Assembly (NCBI RefSeq): GCF_051859565.1
Contig: NZ_JBHYFK010000001.1
Span: 186,001 to 250,000 of the forward strand
Source: Glycocaulis sp051859565
GTDB taxonomy: Bacteria; Pseudomonadota; Alphaproteobacteria; Caulobacterales; Maricaulaceae
Direction: 5' to 3'
DNA length: 64,000 nucleotides
The notes under the pieces: generated by a model
Seen by the model: the letters and a program-made list of their open reading frames with translations, nothing else
Database searches by the model: none
Told to the model about the DNA's origin: nothing
Program-made: the position numbers and the translations under genes
Shown here: in pieces, positions 57,984 to 64,000 of the stretch
Layout of the letters: every line of letters starts with the position of its first letter
How positions within the stretch are numbered: position 1 is the stretch's first letter

Positions 57984-58754
57984 CTAGTCGCGATTGCCCA
58001 GCAGCATCAGGATGACCTGGAACATGTTCACGAACGCGATGTAGAGGTTCAGCGCGCCGTAATTGGTCATCACCGCCATGGAGCGCTGGTCACCGGCAAT
58101 GCTGGCATAGGTGAGCTTCAGGCTCTGCGTTTGCCAGGCAGTAACGCCCGCCATCAGAACCAGAACCGCCAGCTGGATCAGCATTTCCATGCCGCTCGAC
58201 TGGATAAAGAAGCTGTTGATGATGCCGATGGCGAGCACACCCAGTACGCCCATGAACAGGAAGACGCGCAAGGGCTGCAGGTTCGTCTTCGTGGTATAGC
58301 CATAAAGCGACAGGCCCAGGAAGGCCGCCGCCGTGATGGCAAAGGCCTGTGCGATGGTGCCGAAGCTGATGTTCAGCGTCGTGCCCGACATGGTCTCGCC
58401 GGTCACACCGCTCATGGCGAGCGCGACCCAGATCGAAAGGCCCGACCCGATAAGGGCGACAATCGCCCAGTAGAGAACGGCCGATCCGATGGGCGAGGGA
58501 TTACGCATGAAGAACATCGAGCCGAAGAGCAGCGCGATGGGACCGAACTGGATGACGAAGATCAGCGGCGGGGTCAGCACCGCCTGCGTCAGGGCCGGAA
58601 TGGCCGCGCTGCCGATCAGGAAGGCCAGTGCGCCCGACACAAGGAGGCCAAGGGCCATCTTGTTGTAGACGCCCAGCATGAAGCTGCGAAGCCCGGCATC
58701 GACAGATGTGTCGAGCGTGCCTGCGCCATAGGCGGGTCTGGAAAACTGGTTCAT
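57984..58754 (-). CDS. Bax inhibitor-1 (BI-1)/YccA family membrane protein
   Basis: A 256-residue protein with seven hydrophobic helices. Marks of the family are SFMLGVYNKMALGLLVSGALAFLIG, the central FLGLSLYGYTTKTNLQPLRVFLFMG, and a C-terminal ITxxQ-like helix with LNLYIAFVNMFQVILMLLGNRD. I use the ATG at 58754. Homologues are pH-dependent ion leak channels or regulators of the FtsH protease; which applies here is not visible. Confidence 0.92.
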   Translation of the reverse strand: MNQFSRPAYGAGTLDTSVDAGLRSFMLGVYNKMALGLLVSGALAFLIGSAAIPALTQAVLTPPLIFVIQFGPIALLFGSMFFMRNPSPIGSAVLYWAIVALIGSGLSIWVALAMSGVTGETMSGTTLNISFGTIAQAFAITAAAFLGLSLYGYTTKTNLQPLRVFLFMGVLGVLAIGIINSFFIQSSGMEMLIQLAVLVLMAGVTAWQTQSLKLTYASIAGDQRSMAVMTNYGALNLYIAFVNMFQVILMLLGNRD

Positions 58755-58972
58755 GGGTGTCTCACTAACCTCATTGCAAACAGGGGCAGCGGACGGGTGC
58801 GAAGGCACCCACGCTTGGAGCTATATATCAGGGTGAAACCCGCGCAGTTCAAGGAAAACCGGCTGATATTGTGCGTCAGGCGGTCCGGCGCACAGCGCCG
58901 CAAGGGCGATCCCCGATCAAGTCGAGGACAGGCCGCCCGCCCGAGCCTATGCGAGGCGTGAAGCCCGGCCTG

Positions 58973-58990
58973 CCCCCGCGGAGGCGGGGG
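58973..58990. repeat. Short palindrome related to dispersed elements
   Basis: CCCCCGCGGAGGCGGGGG, similar to the hairpin core of the element at 24024, lies in the 263-base gap between the BI-1 and trmB genes. There is no T run, so it is not a typical terminator for trmB. Confidence 0.5.
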
Positions 58991-59017
58991 ATGAGCTGAG
59001 CGTTCAGAAAAACTGCG

Positions 59018-59707
59018 TCAGGCGGCTTTGCGCTCGAAATCCATGAAGACCGGGTCGATATCGCCCAGATGCTTGGACTGGTAGCGCGTCGTGATGTGGT
59101 CGGCGGGCGCGACACGCCAGTCATCGGCGCCGCTGGCCGTCCAGCTGAACTCTGGCACGTCCAGAAGCAGGGGCAGCGCCCAGTCGGCATAGACGCGCAC
59201 ATCGGTGGCGACACGCAAAGTGCCACCGGGCTTGAGGATACGCGCCAGCTGCGCTGCCGTATCTTCCTGCACAAACCGGCGGACGGCGTGGCGCTTTTTC
59301 GGCCAGGGATCAGGAAAGAGCAGGAATACCCGGTCAAATGAGGCATCGGGCATGCGCTCGATCTCGTCACGCGCATCGGCGCGCTTCACGCGAACATTGG
59401 AAAGCCCGTGCTCCTGAATGCCCGCCAGCGCCTTGGCGACGCCATTGAGGAAGGGCTCAATGCCCAGAAATCCGGTATCCGGCGCACGCGCCGCCTGTCC
59501 GGTCAGGTGTTCAGCGGCGCCAAAGCCAATCTCCAGCACATGGGTGTCAAAGCCCGCCAGCAGGGCGCGCGGATCAAGCGCGCCCTCATCGGCCCAGCTC
59601 AGCCCCGGCAACATCGTGTCGACAAGCTGCTGCTGGCGCGCGGACAGGGGATGGCCCTTCGCCCGCCCGTAAAGGCGGCGCGACTGGGGGTGCGGCGCGT
59701 CACTCAT
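59018..59707 (-). CDS. trmB: tRNA (guanine-N7-)-methyltransferase TrmB
   Basis: SAM-dependent enzyme that methylates G46 of tRNA. The 229-residue protein has motif I VLEIGFGAAEHL, the LGIEPFLNGVAKALA segment, and the diagnostic LLFPDPWPKKRHAVRRFVQ loop, then TLRVATDVRVYADW. I use the ATG at 59707, five bases after the metK stop region, so it is translated from the metK transcript. Its cofactor is made by MetK. Confidence 0.95.
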   Translation of the reverse strand: MSDAPHPQSRRLYGRAKGHPLSARQQQLVDTMLPGLSWADEGALDPRALLAGFDTHVLEIGFGAAEHLTGQAARAPDTGFLGIEPFLNGVAKALAGIQEHGLSNVRVKRADARDEIERMPDASFDRVFLLFPDPWPKKRHAVRRFVQEDTAAQLARILKPGGTLRVATDVRVYADWALPLLLDVPEFSWTASGADDWRVAPADHITTRYQSKHLGDIDPVFMDFERKAA

Positions 59708-59711
59708 GGCG

Positions 59712-60896
59712 TCAGGCAAGGCCCTTGAGCTGGTCAACGAGGTCGGTCTTCTCCCAGGAGAAGCCGCCATCAGCGTCCGGCGTGCGGCCGAAATGGCCAT
59801 AGGCCGCCGTGCGCGCATAGATGGGCTTGTTGAGCTGGAGATGGGTGCGGATGCCGCGCGGCGACAAATTCATCAGCTGCGGCAGGACGCTCTCCAGCCT
59901 GGCTTCATCAATCTGCCCGGTCCCGTGCAGATCAACATAGACCGCCAGAGGCTTGGCCACGCCGATGGCATAGGCGAGCTGGATGGTGCATTTGCGTGCC
60001 AGGCCTGCAGCCACGACATTCTTGGCCAGATAGCGCGCGGCATAGGCCGCCGAGCGGTCCACCTTGGTCGGATCCTTGCCGGAGAACGCGCCGCCGCCAT
60101 GGGGGGCCGCGCCGCCATAAGTGTCCACGATGATCTTGCGGCCCGTCAGGCCGGCATCGCCGTCAGGCCCGCCAATGACGAACTTGCCGGTCGGGTTCAC
60201 ATAGAACTCGTCCTCGGGCGGGAACCAGCCCTCGGGCAGGACCGACTTTACCACCGGACGTACCAGCTCACGCACCTCATCGAGCGAGGTGGAGGCGGTG
60301 TGCTGGGTGGAGACGACCACGCTGGTCACACCGACAGGGCGGCCATTCTCATAACGCAGCGAAACCTGCGACTTGGCGTCCGGCTCGAACTGCCTGACGG
60401 CGCCCGTTTTGCGCAGGCGCGCCATCTCTTTCAGTATCTGGTGGGAATAGAGGATGGGGGCAGGCATCAGCTCGGGCGTCTCGTCGGTGGCAAAGCCGAA
60501 CATGATGCCCTGATCGCCCGCGCCTTCCTCGGTGTAGGAGCCGGTGCCCTCATCCACACCGGCCGCGATGTCGGCGGACTGTTCGTGGAGATAGTTGGAG
60601 AAGGCCGCCGTTTCCCAGTGGAAGCCGTCCTGCTCGTAGCCGATATCCTTTACCGCCGCGCGCACCGCCGCCTCGATCTCGTCGCTGGAGACGTCATGGG
60701 CGCTGCGCACCTCGCCTGCCAGAACAATCCGGTTGGTCGTGGTCAGCGTCTCGCAAGCCACCCGGGCAACCGGGTCCTTGGCCAGGTAGAGGTCGACAAT
60801 CGTGTCGGAAATCCGGTCACAGACCTTGTCAGGATGGCCTTCGGATACACTCTCGCTGGTAAAGATATAGGATGAACGCGCCACTAGCGACCTCAT
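59712..60896 (-). CDS. metK: S-adenosylmethionine synthetase
   Basis: Makes SAM from methionine and ATP. The 394-residue protein has FTSESVSEGHPDKVCDRISD, GAGDQGIMFGFATDET, FVIGGPDGDAGLTGRKIIVDTYGG and GGGAFSGKDPTKVDRSAAY, the standard active-site motifs. Two starts are plausible: ATG at 60896 (AAGGAAG upstream) and GTG at 60884 (GAGG upstream), the latter giving the more usual MARSSYIF N-terminus. A perfect palindrome (60894-60915) overlaps the upstream ATG and its ribosome-binding site. The order corC-lnt-XRE-metK-trmB is conserved in Alphaproteobacteria. Confidence 0.96.
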   Translation of the reverse strand: MRSLVARSSYIFTSESVSEGHPDKVCDRISDTIVDLYLAKDPVARVACETLTTTNRIVLAGEVRSAHDVSSDEIEAAVRAAVKDIGYEQDGFHWETAAFSNYLHEQSADIAAGVDEGTGSYTEEGAGDQGIMFGFATDETPELMPAPILYSHQILKEMARLRKTGAVRQFEPDAKSQVSLRYENGRPVGVTSVVVSTQHTASTSLDEVRELVRPVVKSVLPEGWFPPEDEFYVNPTGKFVIGGPDGDAGLTGRKIIVDTYGGAAPHGGGAFSGKDPTKVDRSAAYAARYLAKNVVAAGLARKCTIQLAYAIGVAKPLAVYVDLHGTGQIDEARLESVLPQLMNLSPRGIRTHLQLNKPIYARTAAYGHFGRTPDADGGFSWEKTDLVDQLKGLA

Positions 60897-60915
60897 ATAA
60901 AGCTTCCTTTATATG
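60894..60915. promoter_or_regulatory. Perfect inverted repeat over the metK translation start
   Basis: CATATAAAG and CTTTATATG, nine bases each, with a four-base centre. In the metK mRNA this would form a hairpin with loop GAAG that holds the Shine-Dalgarno sequence in the loop and the ATG at 60896 in the stem; as DNA it looks like an operator for a dimeric regulator of the methionine cycle. It does not resemble known SAM riboswitches. Confidence 0.6.
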
Positions 60916-60969
60916 CGGGCTTAAAGACCATCTGGGCCGCGAACGCAAGCGTGTAAGTGTGTGCTCGCC

Positions 60970-61389
60970 CTATTCGCCGGCCTGATCGCTGTCGGCCAGA
61001 GAGCGGACGAGCTCCAGTACGCGGCGGCGCACCTTGGGGTCGGTGATCTTCGAGAAGGCCTGCGCGAGCGCAACGCCATCCGGCGATTGCAGGAAGTCGT
61101 TGACGATCGGGGTCTGGTCGCCTTCGGCAAAGCCTGTGGGCTGCTGGGCGGTGCTGGTTGCTCCCTCATAGAAGAAGGCCACCGGAACTTCGAGAACCCG
61201 CGCCAGATGCCAGAGCCGCCCTGCGCCAATGCGGTTGGCCCCGCGCTCATACTTCTGCACCTGCTGAAAGGTGACGCCGAGTTCCTCGCCAAGCTTCTCC
61301 TGGCTCATCTCCATCATCTGCCGGCGCAGGCGGACGCGCGAACCGACATGACGGTCAATCGGGTTGGGTTCTCGCGGATTGGGCGACAT
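60970..61389 (-). CDS. XRE-family helix-turn-helix transcriptional regulator
   Basis: A 139-residue regulator with a Cro/CI-type domain (about 14-75): VGSRVRLRRQMMEMSQEKLGEELGVTFQQVQKYERGANRIGAGRLWHLARVLEVPVAFFYEG. The C-terminal part (RRRVLELVRSLADSD) is a conserved helix in the alphaproteobacterial members of this group, which lie between lnt and metK. A link to the metK palindrome is possible but unproven. Confidence 0.92.
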   Translation of the reverse strand: MSPNPREPNPIDRHVGSRVRLRRQMMEMSQEKLGEELGVTFQQVQKYERGANRIGAGRLWHLARVLEVPVAFFYEGATSTAQQPTGFAEGDQTPIVNDFLQSPDGVALAQAFSKITDPKVRRRVLELVRSLADSDQAGE

Positions 61390-61479
61390 GACAAACTATC
61401 CTCGAATAAACAGGCCCGCATGTCCTTGATAACAATAGCACAGTGGGTTTCACAAACGAAGTGAAAACAATCTCCGGTG

Positions 61480-63096
61480 TTACTGTCTCTGGTTTCGGGC
61501 AGAGGCAATGAAAACGGCAAGTTGCAGGCAACCAAGTAATAGAAGCCCACACACAATCCATGGGATATTCCCGTAAATTGCATATGTCACTGGTTGGAGC
61601 GCTGAAGGCACGTTTATGTCAAGCGTTTCGTTCATTTGCGGATCGCTCAACCGGACCGCGCGGCCATAGGCATCAATCAGGCCCGATGCTCCTAGCGAGG
61701 CCGAGCGCACCATGGGCAGGCCTTCTTCGATGGCCCGGTAGCGCGCCTGATTGAGATGTTGGCGCGGACCTGCCGAATTTCCATACCAGGCGTCGTTGGA
61801 AATGTTCAAAAGGAAGCCAGGCCGGTTTTCTCCGCGTGGGGCGAAGCGCGGAAAAATCACCTCATAGCAGATCAGGGGCGCGAAGGCAGGAGTGCCGGCT
61901 ATCTGCAAGGTCTGCGCTCCCGGCCCCGGCGTGTAATAGGGCGCGTTCATGGACAGGGTGGTGAAGCCGAACAGCCCGGTGATCAGCTGGACCGGATTGC
62001 CCTCACCAAACGGCACCAGACGCACCTTGTCATAAATCGCCTCGACCGCCCCGGCTCCGCCCTCGAAATGCAGCGCGGCCAGCGAGTTGTAGTAAAGCTC
62101 GCCCTCGGGGAAGCGCTCGCGGCGGGTGACGCCGCTCCACAGCCGCGTGCCGTGCGGCAGCGTGTCCTCGATTCTCATGAGAACGGAGCTGTCTTCCAGC
62201 ATCACGGTAGGAATGGCGCCTTCGGGCCAGATGACCGCGTCCACATCTTCAAGGCCGGGCTGCATCGTCAGGTCCAGATAGGTCTGGAGAATGGGCAGCC
62301 GGTTGGCGAAGCGCTTTTCGCGCTGATCGACATTGACCTGCACGATGCGCAGCCGTGTATCGGTGAGGCTGTCTTCAGCTCCGGCCAGCCGCGCACTACC
62401 CCAGCCCCACATGCCCGCCAGCATCACGGTACTCAGGGCCAGTGGCGCCGCGCGCACCAGCCAGTGACCGCGCCCGGAGAGGGCCGCCGGGCTGGCAAAG
62501 GCGAAAAGCACGAAGGCTGAAAGGCCCAGCGCGCCAATAAGGCTTGCCATCTGGCTGACAGGTGTACCTGCCTCGAACACATGGCCGGGCAGATTCCACG
62601 GGAAGCCCGAGAACAGCACCGAGCGGGCAAACTCAACGAGGGTGAACAGCGCGGCGAACAGGCCGATGCGCATCGGGCCCTCGGGGGCAAAGCGGACATA
62701 GAGGCTCGCCGCCAGCCCCCAGAACAGGGCAAGCCCGCCCGGCAGCAGGGTCAAAGGCGCCCAGATCAGCCAGGCATGTTCCTCCGCGCTGACGAGGAAG
62801 GCATTGGCGACCCACCAAGTGCTGCCAAGGAAATAACCGGCGGCAAATGTCCAGCCCCGCCAGAAGCCGGCGCGCAAGCGCCGCTCCCGCCGCCGCGCCG
62901 CGTCCAGAGAGAGGACCAGCAGGACAAGACCGAAAATCAGTGCTGGAACGGAGTGGAAGGGTGCATGGGCCAGCGTGGAGAGAAAGCCGAGTACAAACAG
63001 GGCAAGCCCGATGCGCCAGCCGCGCGCGGCCTGCCACCAGTCAAGCAGTGCCACGCTGACGCGTGCTCCGCGGCGGACCATGTCAGCTGCGCGCAT
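61480..63096 (-). CDS. lnt: Apolipoprotein N-acyltransferase
   Basis: Inner-membrane enzyme that adds the third acyl chain to lipoproteins, making them ready for Lol export. About seven hydrophobic helices are followed by the nitrilase domain, with catalytic Glu in VIWPEGAIP, Lys in YDKVRLVPFGE and Cys in LICYEVIFP; LNISNDAWYG and MVRSASLGASGLIDAYG complete the signature. The C-terminal helix is in the last 30 residues. The start shares one base with the corC stop (TAATG). The downstream 90 bases are lower in G+C and contain no recognised signal. Confidence 0.95.
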   Translation of the reverse strand: MRAADMVRRGARVSVALLDWWQAARGWRIGLALFVLGFLSTLAHAPFHSVPALIFGLVLLVLSLDAARRRERRLRAGFWRGWTFAAGYFLGSTWWVANAFLVSAEEHAWLIWAPLTLLPGGLALFWGLAASLYVRFAPEGPMRIGLFAALFTLVEFARSVLFSGFPWNLPGHVFEAGTPVSQMASLIGALGLSAFVLFAFASPAALSGRGHWLVRAAPLALSTVMLAGMWGWGSARLAGAEDSLTDTRLRIVQVNVDQREKRFANRLPILQTYLDLTMQPGLEDVDAVIWPEGAIPTVMLEDSSVLMRIEDTLPHGTRLWSGVTRRERFPEGELYYNSLAALHFEGGAGAVEAIYDKVRLVPFGEGNPVQLITGLFGFTTLSMNAPYYTPGPGAQTLQIAGTPAFAPLICYEVIFPRFAPRGENRPGFLLNISNDAWYGNSAGPRQHLNQARYRAIEEGLPMVRSASLGASGLIDAYGRAVRLSDPQMNETLDINVPSALQPVTYAIYGNIPWIVCGLLLLGCLQLAVFIASARNQRQ

Positions 63097-63998
63097 TATT
63101 GCAGATTTCCGGCGTCTCCCGCGCCGTCCTTGCGCGAACGGATACGTACCCGTCGGATGCGCCGCGGATCGGAATCGAGAATCTCGAACTCCAGCCCGGT
63201 TGAGTGGGCGATCACCTCACCGCGTTCAGGCACACGTCCTGTCAGCATGAAGACAAGTCCGCCCAGCGTATCGACATCCTCGATCTCGTCTTCGGTGGCA
63301 ACCGGACGGCCGATTGCCTCGGCCAGCTCATCAAGCGACGTGCGTGCGTCCGCTTCCCAGACATGGGGGCCGCGCGCCCGGATCAGCGGGCCTTCGGCCT
63401 CGTCATGTTCGTCATCAATCTCGCCAACGATCGGCTCCAGCAGGTCTTCCAGCGTCACCAGCCCGTCCGTGCCGCCAAATTCATCGACGACCAGCGCCAT
63501 GTGCATGCGGCGTGACTTCATCCGCACCAGCAGGTCGGCGGCGCGCATTGAGGGCGGGACATAGAGCAGGGGACGGCGTACCTGCGGCAGGATTTTTGCC
63601 GCCGCCCAGTCTTCCGGGCGCTGGCCATCGGGATTGCCGGCCAGATGCGCGATGAGATCCTTGATGTGAACCACGCCGACCGGATCGTCGAGCGTTTCAC
63701 GATAGACCGGCAGGCGCGAATGGGATGCGTCGGCGAACAGGCGCGCTGCATCGCCCAGCGCAGTGTCGATCTCCATGGCCACGATATCGGCGCGCGGCAC
63801 CATCACATCGGCCACACGCAGCGCATCCAGTGCGTTCACATTGAAGGAGAGTTCCCGGTCAACAGTCTGGCCCGCCTGGTTTGTGCCGGCCTCGTGGGTC
63901 TCCGTATGGAGAGCTGCCGCGAGGTCCGGGACGGGGCGCCGGTGAATGGCGCCTTTCAGCCGGGCCATGAGACTTCGTCTTGGCGGATCGTCACTCAT
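63096..63998 (-). CDS. CorC/HlyC-type CBS-domain protein
   Basis: A 300-residue cytoplasmic protein of the CorC type: two CBS domains (about 60-185, with VADVMVPRADIVAMEIDT and RRPLLYVPPSMRAADLLVRMKSRRMHMALVVDEFGGTDGLVTLEDLLEPIVGEIDDEHD) and a C-terminal transporter-associated domain (WEADARTSLDELAEAIG to the Arg-rich end). It lacks the DUF21 membrane domain of larger hemolysin C-like proteins. CorC homologues have been tied to magnesium/cobalt efflux. The ATG at 63998 is two bases from the window edge; its upstream signals are not visible. Confidence 0.92.
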   Translation of the reverse strand: MSDDPPRRSLMARLKGAIHRRPVPDLAAALHTETHEAGTNQAGQTVDRELSFNVNALDALRVADVMVPRADIVAMEIDTALGDAARLFADASHSRLPVYRETLDDPVGVVHIKDLIAHLAGNPDGQRPEDWAAAKILPQVRRPLLYVPPSMRAADLLVRMKSRRMHMALVVDEFGGTDGLVTLEDLLEPIVGEIDDEHDEAEGPLIRARGPHVWEADARTSLDELAEAIGRPVATEDEIEDVDTLGGLVFMLTGRVPERGEVIAHSTGLEFEILDSDPRRIRRVRIRSRKDGAGDAGNLQ

Positions 63999-64000
63999 CA

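Noticed and set aside
59706..60875. 389-codon plus-strand frame opposite metK
   Set aside because: Shadow of metK with no protein-family features.
60897..60969. SAM riboswitch before metK
   Set aside because: The gap is only 73 bases and shows just the short palindrome; none of the conserved cores of known SAM riboswitches was seen.
1..64000. tRNA, rRNA, transposase or integrase genes
   Set aside because: None could be recognised on either strand by eye; a covariance-model scan would be needed to exclude a missed tRNA.

Overview
The window is a gene-dense, high-G+C stretch of an alphaproteobacterial chromosome. Several conserved neighbourhoods support this: rph divergent from hrcA-grpE, dnaK-dnaJ-dapB, corC-lnt-XRE regulator-metK-trmB, alphaproteobacterial families such as DUF2244 and DUF2794, and a GTTC-N7-GTTC LexA-type box. 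A stalked or prosthecate marine relative (Maricaulales/Hyphomonadaceae type) is my best guess, but that is an inference from gene content. No rRNA, tRNA, CRISPR array, prophage or transposase was seen.

Layout. 1-5.4 kb: lolA, a DUF2244 membrane protein, an Ada-type alkyltransferase, an unknown membrane protein, a glyoxalase, a TAP-like alpha/beta hydrolase, and a small helix-turn-helix protein whose promoter carries a perfect DnaA box and a LexA-type box. 5.4-9.3 kb: a class I-type HMG-CoA reductase, rph, hrcA and grpE. 9.3-11.7 kb: two tandem glycine-zipper surface proteins, alkB and a lipoprotein. 12-18.9 kb: dnaK, dnaJ, dapB and polA. 19-20.9 kb: a mosaic, locally very AT-rich gene for a beta-helix/membrane protein, the clearest foreign segment. 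20.9-24 kb: a LysE-type exporter and gyrB.

24-29 kb is a sulfur module: a BigR-like ArsR repressor, a persulfide dioxygenase, a DUF442 sulfurtransferase and a SulP permease run one way, with two YeeE/YedE half-transporters divergent across a symmetrical AT-rich operator. A frameshifted GIY-YIG gene and several palindromic dispersed repeats lie beside or within it. 29-31 kb holds a DUF1295 protein and two unknowns. 31-36 kb is a TetR-controlled RND efflux operon, followed by a PiT-like permease. 37-43 kb encodes TamA and TamB. 43.5-47.9 kb is a second RND adaptor-permease pair.

48-52.9 kb: mtaB, ftsY, an EamA transporter, yciB and a DUF1223 protein. 52.9-57.3 kb: a four-gene, translationally coupled GldA/F/G-like ABC operon ending in a DUF4340 protein. 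57.6-64 kb: a DUF2794 protein, a BI-1 protein, trmB, metK, an XRE regulator, lnt and a CorC-type protein.

Themes: envelope biogenesis (LolA, Lnt, TamA/TamB, FtsY, glycine-zipper proteins), protein folding (HrcA/GrpE/DnaK/DnaJ), DNA maintenance and alkylation repair (PolA, GyrB, Ada, AlkB), and detoxification (two RND pumps, glyoxalase, persulfide oxidation).
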